Position numbers and translations under genes: made by a program. The notes below the pieces were generated by a model that ran no database searches, was not told where the DNA came from, and worked only from the letters and a program-made list of their open reading frames with translations. Source: Juglans regia (Eukaryota > Streptophyta > Magnoliopsida > Fagales > Juglandaceae). From it: 64,000 nucleotides of DNA. The DNA is taken from NCBI RefSeq assembly GCF_001411555.2, contig NC_049911.1, positions 36,345,340 through 36,409,339 on the forward strand, read 5' to 3'. How positions within the stretch are numbered: position 1 is the first letter of the stretch; the number at the start of each line of letters is the position of its first letter. This document shows positions 46,953 through 59,480 of the stretch, one piece after another.

Positions 46953-49338
46953 AACTCATCCATATTTGACTTCAAGGATATCGTCCGTATACTAACCTTC
47001 CCGGCCAGTTCCACCCAATAATATGTATATATGTATATTGGGTGGAACTTTAACAACCAACCAACCCCATGAAAAGAGGTCATGATCAGTTGTCTGACCA
47101 AAGAAAGAATTTTGAAGAATTTATCGTATTTGTCCTAATTACTGGAAATTTTTGTGATTTTCCATGCGAGATGATGAGATTAAACTGATCAGCAAGGAAT
47201 AAAATTATGATAATAGATAGGCAAGAAGACACGAAATCTCCAACTTTACGACTATTTCAACAATATATATATATATTAAACATGACCCAGCTCATAATAT
47301 TTCATGATTTCTGTTCCCATGGCAACCGAATTTCCACGGAACAGATTCTACTTTTTAGTCTTTGCCAAATGAAAGTAGTTGTCCGTTGTATCTTTACCAT
47401 GAGTAGTAATATGGGCTTATTGCCTATTGGGGAACTCCAAAAGCTAGCAAAATGTATATACCCGAGAAAAAGTAGGAGAAGATGGTAGTACTGATGTCAG
47501 ATCTAGGGTTAATTAATTAATTAGCTAGTAGTGCTTTTTTAAGTCAATAAACTAATTAATTCATGACGATCTTCAAGCATTTACTAATTCGTAATTCCCA
47601 TGAGAATGGAATCCTCTGAGGATGAGGAGGAGGAAGGGATTCAAATAATGCAGGGCAGGCAGGCATGCATGCATCATCAACGTGACGTGTGGGTGCTGAT
47701 CATATCATCTACTGCATTATGGAAGTTCTTTATAATTATATATATATATATATAAAGCAAATAAAAACATTGTTGGCCGTGAATGATTCATTTGATTGAC
47801 TTCAAAAAAGAAAAAGTGAAGTCGTCCATGTAAGACGTACGTGGTAGTACTCGATCGAGGAGCCCGTGTGTTTTTTCCATTAATTTGAAACCAATAACTA
47901 ATAAAAAAGGGGAAAAATGTACTGCCCCACATATATTATTCGGTGTGACCGCTCGGTTATTTTTTATTTATTTTATGATGAAGAAAATAATTTTAAATAT
48001 ATTGATATAATTTTTTTAATTTTTAAAAATATTAAAAAAAAAATTCAAAAATTAACCACTCTAAAAAAGGACGATGCTAAAGAACGTGGATCCCAACATC
48101 ATAAATAATTATGTTTCTCTTTGTTAGGACGTTGCTATCTTAATAAACTTAAAAAAACCTTTTTTTTAATCTTATTTTTTTAGAGACGTGTTTATTTGAA
48201 CCACACAGTTTGTTTGTTTTTTTTTTTTAATGTTAAATGTATTTAAAAAATTGATAAAATAAATATTATAAATAAAATTATAAGTGTACTACTATTTATT
48301 TTTTCTCTTCATTTTACTCCACGAGTTCTGGTTTTAGATTCATAGAAAGATTCATTAAATATTGAAAATTATGAACGATTCTGATAAGGCTGATATAAAA
48401 TTTCTGAAAACCCAGCTCGGTCTGGAAGATCCACTGCTTCCAAAATTTATGAAATGATCTTACGTACCTAATCTATGTTTGGACATTAGCAGACTCAGAA
48501 TTTCTTCAATTATTTCAAGTAAAATTAATGTTCATGATTTAAACCATAGTTTATGGTTTTATATTTAAAGGAAGATTCAGTAGTACTCGAAATAAATGAA
48601 TACATATAGAATGACTAAGCAATTATGTTTTTAATAATAATGTGCGTTATAAGTTTATGTTTTTTTATATATAAATTAAGAAAGAGTCGCTCGATGGAAA
48701 GGAATCAATACTCTTGAATGACTAAGCAATTATGCTAATTTTAATGATACTAAATTGTGTGATGATTAAATTAAGACTATAATTCATTTTTTATATATAT
48801 TATAAGATTCCCTAATAATTAATTATTGATCTGGATGAATAATTAGGTACGAATACGCTAAAATGTAAAGTTTTATGATCAATGATCAGCTTTTATATAT
48901 ATATATATATATATATATACACGTACCTAGCTAGCTAACTTATGTGTGGAAATTCCCACGATTTTAATAATTTTAGATGGTCTAAACTGTAAAGTAAGGT
49001 ATAAAATATCAATGGCATCCACATTTTTTGATAAATTACTTTATAGTTGCACGCACAAGACAAAAAACAGAAACATAACTTTAGATTATATTCACGATCA
49101 ACTTGAATGAGAATCACGAGATCCTTCGAGGAAATGTGCATGTGATCACCGACAGGCAAGCTAATTAGTAAAGCAAGCTAGCGATGGTCGAGGAGGGCAA
49201 GACCAGCTGGGATGGATGACGAAATTTACTTGTGCATTCATCATCCATGCAAACGTCGATGCCTCCAAGGATCTGACATCAGTACATGAGCAAAATAGTT
49301 CACGATTGACTCGGGGAAGACTAGCTCAGCTACGTTTG
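46953..49338. other. Intergenic DNA
   Basis: AT-rich with (TA)n runs (about 47260-47275, 47735-47755, 48894-48920), poly-A/T tracts and no supported gene. Confidence 0.4.
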
Positions 49339-49354
49339 GAAAATAGAAATAGTT

Positions 49355-50348
49355 TTTTTTTTTTTTTTTTTGAAATAAATCATTCCTCATTCATCAATAT
49401 AAACTGTTTGATCAATACAAAGATTATCAATCTGTAAACTATTTAAGATAAACATTGGAGCTTCTTCTATCCAAATTTTTTCCTCTTCAGAATGCAACGC
49501 AGCTCTTGCTAGTTTATGAGCTACTGCATTTGTGTCTCTATGTGAGTATTTAACTGTCCAACCTTGCCAGCCTTTGAACACCATCTTCAACTCTTCAATA
49601 ATACTGCCATAGAAGGACAAGTCTTCATCTTGATTGTTCACAGCATTTATAACAATCTGTGCATCCCCCTCGAAGATTACTTTGTCAAAATTGAGATCTC
49701 TACAAAAATCCATTGCTGTTCTTAGAGCATAACACTCTGCTAAAGCTGGTTCTACCACATTATGCTTCTGAGCACGACATGTTGCCATGACCTCTCCCTT
49801 CTCATTTCTTATTATAACCCCGGCACCCATCTTTCTTGCTTTAGCATCCAAAGCTGCATCCCAGTTTGCCTTAACCCAACTCTATTCTGGTGGAAGCCAT
49901 TTTTTCTCACCTCCCATTGCACTGTTGTTTCCCCCTTGTCCCATTGACTGAGTTTGGACCTGTTGAAACTCATTCAAAAAATCTTTTGCTGATCTAATAA
50001 CACTGCTAGGACTGGTGAACTTCTGTTCAAAAATGAAAACATTTCTTCTGATCCACAGACTCCTCATTATGGCAGCTATTGCTTCCATTTCAGTTTTATG
50101 GAGCTTTTTAGTCAAACTCTCCCATAAGCTCAGTAAATTTGTTTCTTCTTGTATCTTCCATTTCTGCACTATTTTTAGGAACCCCGCCCACACATCATTG
50201 GCAGCAGGGCAATACCAGAGAACATGCATTACAGATTCTTCCTCTTGGAGGCATATTGGACACATTGAGTCATCACTAATCTTCCTAACAAATAAATTCT
50301 TCTTTGTAGCCAACAAATCATTACCTGCCCTCCACATAAACATTTTTA
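49355..50348 (-). mobile_element. 5'-truncated LINE with 16-bp target duplication
   Basis: Direct repeats GAAAATAGAAATAGTT flank it (49339-49354, 50349-50364). A poly-T run at the left (about 49353-49371) is the poly-A tail on the minus strand. On that strand the C-terminal part of LINE ORF2 is read: a zf-RVT-like domain (50343-49882) with FMWRAGNDLLATKKNLF, CPICLQEEESVMHVLWYC and MRSLWIRRNVFIFE, then an RNase H domain (49851-49387) with GAGVIIRNEKGEV, AECYALRTAMDF, FEGDAQIVINAV and HRDTNAVAHKLARAAL. A stop separates the two; otherwise both read well. Confidence 0.92.
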
Positions 50349-50364
50349 GAAAATAGAAATAGTT

Positions 50365-53300
50365 GAATTTATCTAAATTGAGTTTAAATTTAATTATCTA
50401 TAAAAAAAAAGTTCAGTTTAAATATAAGTCTAGCTCAATATTTAAATGTACAGCTTTTAAATTATTAAATATCACTCAATTCAAGATATTTTTACATGTG
50501 AGAGATACAATATTTTTCAATTCAAGATATTTTTAAACGCGAGACTTATAATTTTTTTTAACTTTTTATAAATACATCCAAACTCATATTAGGTGAGCAT
50601 CATAAAATTCACTGCATCATTTCAACTCAGTAATATTCATAAATAATTCAATTCATCTCAACTTAACTCAACATCCGAACGCAGCCTAAAAAATTATATA
50701 GAGAATTACTTTAGTGAAAAAAATATTTTATAAAAATAAACTCACAAATTGATGTCTTAATATGGTTCATTAAATTATAAAATTACTTTTATTATAAAAT
50801 ATATCAACGTATCATACAATTCATATTATTTTTGTAAATTTTTTTTGTGGTTCAAATATTTCTTAATTATATATGTATGAGATTGAGATATAAAACTCCA
50901 TCAAGTGAAGCGTACGAAACGTTTTATGGATGGATGTGATTGTATAACCCAAAGTTGTCTTTGAATGGTGTAGTAATTACTTGGTTTTTAAACCGCATGC
51001 ATGAACCCGAACACGTCCGTTAATGCTACGAAATTATAATATTAATTAAGGTTAAAATGTACATAGTCTAAATATAGCCTTGATCCAGAGTACTCCAACT
51101 AATCTTCAGTGCTGATCACGTACGAAGTGGCTGCGTGTTGTCGTCATGGGTCTTGCTACACGTACTTGAAAGAAAACTTGAGAAAAACGTACACACGTGA
51201 GTGCAATTGACAAAGTGAAGTGAAAAGTAAACGGAAAAGTTGGAAAGAAAACAACAGGTAAAAGTAAAAGTAAAGGAAAATAAAGGAAAGGGAAAAATAA
51301 AAGAAACAATAACGTACAAACGAAGAAAATGTCCTAACTCGTCATTTCACCCAGCAACGCCTCTTCAGTCCAAGAAAATGAAGAAAAACTTTTAGGTGAA
51401 ATTTCAGATTTATGACGAAAATGAAAATAAAATTCTAGCAAAGTGAAATTTCAGATTTTTTTAATTTTCTAAATGATGTTAAATAGAATTATTAGATTTG
51501 AAACTTAAAATGAGAAAAATAAATTATTTGTAGACGAACGGTTTGCTGAAAAGAAGTGCAGAGTTGGAGGCCATTGAAAATACGCATTGCTTGAAGAGTT
51601 GGTTGAAGAGGTCCATTGGTTGAAGAGACGATGAGTCTATTGTTTCTACCTTTACATTTTTGCTTTTATATCACTCCGTTCCTTTTAAGGTTATATGGGT
51701 TTAAATAATGAATCAAGATGAGATGAAAATAAAAAATTAAATAAAAATTTATTAAAAATTTATTTTTTAATATTATTATTATTTTAAAATTAAAAAAATT
51801 AAATCATTTATCATATTTTATATAAAAATTATAATAATAAAATGAGATGAATTGATAGCGATTCTAAATAGTCTTAACTTTTTAACGTTCGCTTTTTTTT
51901 TTTTTCACTTTTCCGTATCTTTTGACCTTATCGTTTATTTCCTTCTCTTGACAGCTATCACGTATGGGGGTTTTAAATTTTAATTGACGTTTTTTTGTAA
52001 GTATAAAAAATATTTCTCACTCTCTCTCTCTCTTTATATATATAAATAGATATATTCTCGGAAAGTGCCTCGTGGACTAATCGACTTTATAATAGTCATT
52101 GTGCTTGATATTAATTTCAATTTCTTGTATTTGATCCACGTGGCATGCATATGTATAATCTGCACAAAAGAAATACCGTCCATTATATATAATAATTTCA
52201 AATGAAGTACTAGTACGTAGTAATACTAGAAAATTACATTAACGATCGATCGATAATTCGAACTAATTCTTTAAGCTAGGCTTAACTTCGATTATATATA
52301 TGATCACCAACAATATCATTGTATGGCATGCATGCTAGTTACATAGCTACGATAATCACATGATTTAATTAATTAAATTTAGTATTTTGTTTTATATAAA
52401 CAATCGATCAATATATAATGAGTATGCACGGGCGGCCTTATAATTAGAAAAAGTTGAAGCAAATTAACTTAATTGAAATGGAGAAAGATAAAAAAGGTGA
52501 CCCAGATCATGATCATCATGACCAGTACCTAGCGCCTAATTGTCTAGAAACTTGTAAATTTGGGCCCAATGTGAAATGGCTGGCTGGCATGCAATAATTC
52601 GTTCGATCGGAGCTGCATGTGAACATGCATGTCCGACCATATCATTAATATTGTTGGCGAAAGAAAACAGTACCATACTGTAAGAAATTAGGATGTCGGC
52701 ATTAAGATCGATCATAGTCATATATATATGCTCGATCTCTTTTTGATCACATGATGATGTCTTTTCTTCGAAATTAGATGGTAGTTTTCAGTCATTTATG
52801 GAATATGCAGCATATATTGACCTGATGATCTGAGTGTGAACTAACATGATACCTATTGGAATAATATTGGATCGCCTAAAATGATTGATCAGGTTTCAAT
52901 TTCTGTGGAATTTTTCGCATGATGCAATTACACAGAAATTTGTACGTAATGTATAAATTAATTACTTAACAAGGATAACAACTGCGAAAATTCCCATGCA
53001 TTGGCTTCAAATATATATATATAGATTATGAGTAATGCTATACATCATATTTTCATCTTATTTTAATCATATTAAGTGGTATGTAGCACATTCATCATCA
53101 TTAGATGATAAAAAAATATGTATTTAATGGTGATAAATATATTACATCATATTTAATGAGATAAAAGTGAGATGATAATATAGTACTGTATAGTTATTTC
53201 CTAGTATAAATAGGTCTAATTGGGGGGCCGGCAAAGTCATGGGTAAGTAGTACGACCCGGACCGTGCATGCCAAATAATATTGGGATCAGATAAATTATT

Positions 53301-53990
53301 TGTGTTCATAACTGTTCCCATTTCAGCAATTAGCACGTGATTATATGATCTGATCATGATCCACATGATTTTACAGTGATCTTCAACACCACACCTATAT
53401 ATTGAAATGAGGTGTTAATGTACTCCGAATTAAGCTTCAAATCACCGCGGCCCTACGTACGAGCTAGTCGGCAAAAAAAAGAACTATGAAATATTTAATT
53501 ATAAGTTAATGAAATTAATGTACTCTAAGATTAGTTAGTAGTGCCTGTAATTCCAGAACTTAATTCCTTTAAAATATTTGAGGCCAACCGGATATATTAA
53601 TTATTGCATGTATCTCCTTAAATATACAGGAAGTTAGTTGATATATTTATTATGGATAATTCTATACATCAGTTATTATTTATTTTTAGATTTTATATTT
53701 ATATATAACTTTTTTAGAGGATGTATGAGTATTTTTTATAGGATGTGGACATATTTTTTTTTATAGAATATAAGATCATATAGAATAATAAATAATGACT
53801 GATGAAAAGAATTTTTTATTTATTATATGCACATTAAATTAACTTGATGTCTCTAATGTTTAATTGTCATGCTGAGCTGTGTATCTTTAAATTTTTTATT
53901 AATTAATATAAAACAATTGAAAAAAAGAAAGAAAAGAAAAAGCCAAGCCATGAATGCGCCGGATCTAGAAGTCCATGACGACTAATTAAA
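50365..53990. other. Intergenic DNA upstream of the WRKY gene, with foldback elements
   Basis: MITE-like segments lie at about 50570-50690 and 51687-51880 (GATGAGATGA / CTCATCTCA family). Foldback elements lie at about 53025-53180 and 53650-53820; the latter has ends around ATACATCAGTTATTATTTAT mirrored by ATAAATAATGACTGATG. No gene supported. Confidence 0.45.
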
Positions 53991-53999
53991 TTAATCTTT

Positions 54000-54221
54000 A
54001 GTCAATACCAAGGTGTATACGCTCTGTAATTTAATTAATTCCAGTCATTGACCTTGACATTTCCAAGACTTTCTGCACAAACCGACATGTCATTTGTCCA
54101 TTTCGTTGCAACTTTCCGACCAAACTAATTAATCAGTGGACCTCTCTGTTTTCCTTTTCCTCCTTTCTCATCCTATAAATTCATCATTTCTTGGGGATTT
54201 TCTCTCATCGATCACTTGACT
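54000..54221 (+). promoter_or_regulatory. WRKY promoter: W-boxes and TATA box
   Basis: A TATA element CTATAAAT lies at 54173-54180, about 160 bp before the start codon. W-box cores occur at 54000-54005 (TTGACT on the minus strand), 54048-54053 (TTGACC), and 54216-54221 (TTGACT, likely in the leader); a TTGACA directly follows the second at 54054. Known: WRKY proteins bind TTGAC[C/T], and group IIa members are often self- and cross-regulated. Regulation here is inferred. Confidence 0.55.
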
Positions 54222-54337
54222 ACCTTTGAGGCACAAACTTTAATTGTACCCAAACCATATATTATATGTATAATTACCTGTTTCTTTCCAAACAATCAAC
54301 TCCGAATTGAAGCAGCCTCTGATCTATACACGCAATC

Positions 54338-56183
54338 ATGGAATCATCCAGCTTGCAGCATACTTCTCTCGACCTCAACCTTAATCCCTTCCGGCCCATG
54401 AAAGAAGAAGTTCCGGTCAGTACCACAACTTAATTATAAGATCTATATATATGTTTGTTTACTTCTTAGTTTGTCGATTGATCTTGTTAGAATTTTTAAA
54501 CTGATAAATCTTCATCTGATCATTGGGACCAGAAGAAAGAGCTTGCAGGAGTTTTGGCTCGGGCTGATGATCATCAGAAAGAACCGATTAAAGAAGAGGT
54601 GAATTCCCTGCGCACTGACTAGACGTTCATGTTCATGTTGATCAACTTTATTCTCAATCAAATATGAGCAGTTGATCAACTTTTGATCTCCTCTAGTTTA
54701 ATTACAACCACCTCGCGCGTCGTTTCTTTTTTCCGGTCAAATTAATTAATAAAAGCATATCGCAAGAAGGATCAGATTTACTTTGTTCTACAGACATATG
54801 ATCTCTTCTTCGATCTTCTTCTTCTTCTTTTTTTTTTTTTTTTTTTTTATTAATATATCCAGCTCGTTATTCGTGATGATCTGTTCGATCTCAAGAACTA
54901 ATTAATCGGAAAGCTCATGTTCTCATGATCATAAACAGGCTGGCTTTTTGGCCGAGGAGTTCGATCGGATAAGCTCCGAGAACAAGAAGCTGACCGAAAT
55001 GCTAGCTCACATGCGCGAAAATTACAATGCTTTGCAAAGCCATTTGATGAATCTCGAGAGCAATAACTCCAATAAAGAATATCTCGTTATACCGAGGAAG
55101 AGAAAGCTGGCTGATCAGAGAACTGATGACCCCTATGGGAATATTGGAGTTCAGGGAAATATTGAGTGCAGTTCATGTAGTGATGAAGAGTCATGTAAAA
55201 GGTCAAAGGAGTTAAGTTACTCTAATGCAAAGGTTTCAAGGGTTTGTGTACGGACTGATGCATCCAATACGAACCTAGTAAGTTCTTTATATATATAAGC
55301 AAACGCTTCGATCCACTAATATTGTTGTGCAACTGATGATCTAGTATGCATTATGTTGGGTTATATTTATCTTTGACACTGAAAAAGATGATCAGGGGGG
55401 CCTTAGAAATTGAAATTTGGCATCGAACTTACAAAGTTATAATAGCGCTAGCTATCTATTACTTTGTGTCATATACATATATACAGAAGTTACCCATGCA
55501 GCTTCTATCTATTTATAAGAAACCCTAATGCATTGCAGGCTGTAAAGGATGGATATCAGTGGAGAAAATATGGTCAAAAGGTCACTAGAGATAACCCATC
55601 TCCAAGAGCTTATTTTAGGTGCTCCTATGCACCGAACTGTCCAGTCAAGAAGAAGGTAAACATGATATGCTAGCTAGTCTGATCTCTCCCTAGATCTCTT
55701 CCTTAATTACAAACGATTATATATATATATATATATATATAAAGAGATCAAAGTCTCAATCTATGATCTCTTTTTTCTTTTAATTTCTTATTTTTATCTT
55801 GTTTTTCATCTTTATATGTATAGGTGCAAAGAAGTGTTGAAGATCCATCCGTTTTGGTAGCTACCTATGAAGGAGAACACAACCACATGATGCCCCCGTC
55901 TCGAGCCGAATTATCATTAGGCTCGAGTCAATGTGCAAACCTTGGTTCTGTTAGCTCAGTATCATCCATGAGATCATCTTCACGTCCTACAGTAACCCTT
56001 GATTTGATCCAAACTGGGTTGTCTGAAATTAGTAACAAAAACTCCATCGAAGGAGTTGAAGGATCAACTTTCCAACAGTTTTTACTCCAACAAATGGCTT
56101 CTTCCTTGACAAGGGATCCCAAATTCACAGCAGCACTTGCCACCGCCATTTCGGGAAGAATATTGGACTTTACTCTAAATTGA
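54338..56183 (+). CDS. WRKY40: WRKY transcription factor, group IIa (WRKY40-like), 5 exons
   Basis: Exons 54338-54415, 54533-54598, 54939-55277, 55539-55655 and 55824-56183 join in frame to 319 aa; all introns are GT/AG. Features: N-terminal SLDLNLNPF (EAR-like, residues 10-18), a coiled coil/leucine-zipper stretch (about 50-86, with [15 protein letters not shown]), a basic PRKRKL nuclear signal near residue 95, WRKYGQK (169-175), and a C2H2 zinc finger with Cys189, Cys195, His219 and His221 (CX5CX23HXH). The intron before VQR (residue 201) is the one typical of groups IIa/IIb. Known: WRKY18/40/60-type factors bind W-boxes and act mainly as repressors in defence and abscisic-acid responses. 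The start is the first in-frame ATG after the TATA box. Confidence 0.94.
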
Positions 56184-56650
56184 AAACTCGTAAAAAAAGG
56201 ACTTTTAGATAGTTTATATATGCTGTTTTCTAATTGGCTCCATCCCATCAGGGAAGTACTAATGGAGGGATCGATCATGTAATTAATTATGGAAAAATAT
56301 TTGCATCAGCCCCATTAATTCAAAGACACACACTCAACTTATTGAGGGTAAAAAAAAAAAAAAAAAAAAAAGTGATGTGAAGTGTATGCTGGTGTGGGGC
56401 TGATGCATAGCATTTCCCATTAATTATAGATCGAATTTGAAAGTAATGGATTTCTCCTTTTTAATTAAATGTGCCATTTTATGGTTTTGTTATGTGGAAA
56501 ATATTATTGGTATATATGTACATGATGTCTAATTCAAAACTAACCCGATCATTTTAAGAAAGAATTATTTGTCCGATCGAACACAAAACTTTCTAATAAT
56601 TTGTAGATGCTGGATCTTAATCAAGCGCAGGAATTAATATGATCTATATA
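56184..56650. other. WRKY 3' flank with a foldback element
   Basis: It should contain the WRKY 3' untranslated region. At 56290-56420, GGAAAAATATTTGCATCAGCCCC is mirrored by the complement of GGGGCTGATGCATAGCATTT around a poly-A run. This is the same family as 58660-58788. Confidence 0.55.
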
Positions 56651-58486
56651 TCTGCCTTAAAAGCCTCTATAATGTTACTATTTATTACTGTTCATCGTGA
56701 ATAGTAAATCTAAATCAGTTTTTTTTTTTTTTCATATTTTATTACTGTTTATCGACAGTACGATGAATAGTAATGAATAGTAAATAATTTTTTTTTTTTT
56801 TTGGTTCATGTAAATGCCAATGTGTAACGTAATACCGCAATCGTGCGTAGGGAATGAGAGAGAGGAAGAAAGAAAAACTGGAAAAAATATTGATTTTTGA
56901 GTTTTAAATGATCAATATAGAAGCTGTTTTTTTTTTCTTCGCATATTTTTTCGCATATCCTATTATTGTTTATTATATCATATACTAAAAATCAACTTTA
57001 ATTTATAAAATACTAATTTATTCATTACTGTTCATCTTGAACAGTAAATCTAAATCAGCCGTTTTTTTTTTCATATCTTATTACTATTCATTGACAGTAT
57101 GATGAATAGTAATGAATAATAAATTTTTTTTTTTTTTTGTCCTTGTGAATGCCAATGTGCAACGTAATACCGCAATCTTGTGTAGGGAATGAGAGAGAGG
57201 AAGAAAGAAAAAGTAGAAAAAATATTGATTTTTGAGTTTTAAATGATCGATAAAGAAGCTGTTTTTTTTTTCTTCACATATTTTTTTCGCATATCTTATT
57301 ACTGTTTATTATATCATACACTAAAAATCAACTTTAATTTATAAAATACTAATTTTTTATCATTAAATAAATGATGAAATTTTACTGTACATTTTTAAGA
57401 AAAAAAAAACTATCTAATTAATTTGAATTTTTAATATAATTTAAATTTTATAATAAATGATGAACATAAATAAATAATAATTTTATTCTTATACATTAGA
57501 CTATTTTAATATTTGAAATTATACTTTATTTTTTTCTTTAATTTGACAGATGTGGCAAACGTGCTTTTTTTTATCAATTAGAAAATCTTATGCCATGCAG
57601 GATTTTACACAAGTACCACTAATTTCAAAATAACCAAGCTATTTATAAAATATTAATATTTCATCATTAAATAAATAATAAAATTTTGTTAAATATTTTT
57701 AAAAAAGTATAACTATATAAATAATTAGAGTTTTTTTTATGTATTTTTTTAATCATCATAAACATTTTTAAAAAAATAAAAAATTTACAACATCATTGGG
57801 TTAGGAGGGAATTGACAATCTATCTCTTCCCAAACAAAATTATTGAGTTCGAGGAAGAGATTAATAGATTTTTAGGTTTTCATAAACTTTTATATATTTT
57901 TTAAAATATTATTTAAATATAAAATATTTTTTAATTTATTAATCTAATCATTACAATTTTCTTAAATATAAATTTTTTAAATTTTAAAACAAAAACTACA
58001 TTAAAAAATTATATTCCAATATTTTAACTTTTTTTCTCTCATTTTCTAAAATCAAATAAAACATCTTAATCCAAATAATTTTATATATTACTATTCACAA
58101 ACCATGTCACTACTATTAATACATCGATCCAAATCATATCTAAGGATATGATGTCTACGTGTGTTGTTTTTTGAAGGATGAGGCTGCTGCTGGTATATTA
58201 AAATTTTTAAAATTTAAATCCAACCCTTCATTTTACCACTTCTCATTTTTTTTTCTTCGGTTGGATTGCTTCGATTTATGCAATGAAGTACTATCACTAT
58301 CACAAAAATTCTCCACATCTCTTTTCACTTATTAGGTGCAGAAATTGAGTTTATAAAAAATTCTCTATATACTACTTATTTCACTTATGATTACGTTTTT
58401 TTTTTTAACCCAAAACATATTTATATTTTATAAAATAAGTTGTTTTTCAACCGGGCAAATGTGCCTCGCACATTGCCCAACCGCTA

Positions 58487-58487
<1 letters not shown>
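56651..58487 (+). mobile_element. Non-autonomous Helitron, copy 1
   Basis: It starts TCTGCCTTAAAAGC directly after an A (56650). It ends with a hairpin (stem GGGCAAATGTGC / GCACATTGCCC, 58453-58464 and 58468-58478) followed nine bases later by CTAG (58484-58487) and then a T. 5'-TC, a 3' hairpin before CTRR, insertion between A and T and no target duplication are the Helitron hallmarks. No Rep/helicase ORF, so it is non-autonomous. It contains an internal direct duplication of about 340 bp (56681-57020 and 57021-57350). It lies about 470 bp downstream of the WRKY stop codon. Confidence 0.85.
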
Positions 58488-58523
<36 letters not shown>

Positions 58524-59480
58524 TAATAAGCTGGAATTAGATCAATTGCAAGTAATCACATGAATAAGAGCAGAACATATATAATTAGTTAATTAATGCA
58601 TAAGAGTATCACTACTGTTAGAGGGAGAAACCTATATATATATATATATTAACAAGGAAAAATATTTGCATCAGCCTACTATTCATCACACACTTAACAC
58701 ACTTAGTGTATTGAGGTTTAAAAGAAAAAAAAAAAAAAATTTTGAATACATGGTGTGTGAAGTGTGTAGGTTGATGCATAGAATTACCCTATTAACAATA
58801 GAGGAAAGAATTAATGTACGATGCGATACAGGAGCTAGCTGTATCCCGCGCGTGTTTCTTGTATTCAGCCAAAAAGGATGCAGTTCTCGGCCTTATTATG
58901 AAGGGCATGCAATTTTTAAAATTGAGTGATGGATTGTTGAGTGTGGTGCGCGCTAGCTAGCTCTACGTACTAGTTTCTAGGTAATTCTTGCTGAACTTCT
59001 TTTCCATTCCACGTTGTAATTTATAGAAGTATGGGGCTAGCTCTTTGTGATCAAAAGGGGAGGCAAAATCCAAGAACCTGACTAGAGATCGATCAACACA
59101 ATAACGCAAGAAATATATATATATATATATTTTCCCCGAAAAATACTAATATTATGTTATTACAAGAGAAATATATAGTACTATATACGGACGAGTGGGT
59201 GTTTCTAATATATATTCTTAGTTACAACCAATAATAAAATATAAAATATATTAATGCCTAGCTAAATTGTACATGACGTTGATCTAAAAACCTTTGCCTA
59301 AGGAAATCACACACATACACATATACACGCGCGCGCACACACATGTACACTAGCTCGAAATGTAGAGCCATCAATCTACTATTTGCCACGATCGTATTTT
59401 GTGGAAAAAAATTTCGTGGCAAAAAACCATATTTCACTCCAACAAATGAATTCGCCCTCCCCTTGGTTTGTTTAAATTAG
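58488..59480. other. Intergenic DNA between Helitron 1 and the LINE relic
   Basis: A (TA)n run (58489-58520), a second copy of the GCATCAGCC foldback element (58660-58788), and a (TA)n/ACAC microsatellite cluster (59114-59130, 59309-59345). No gene supported. Confidence 0.5.
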
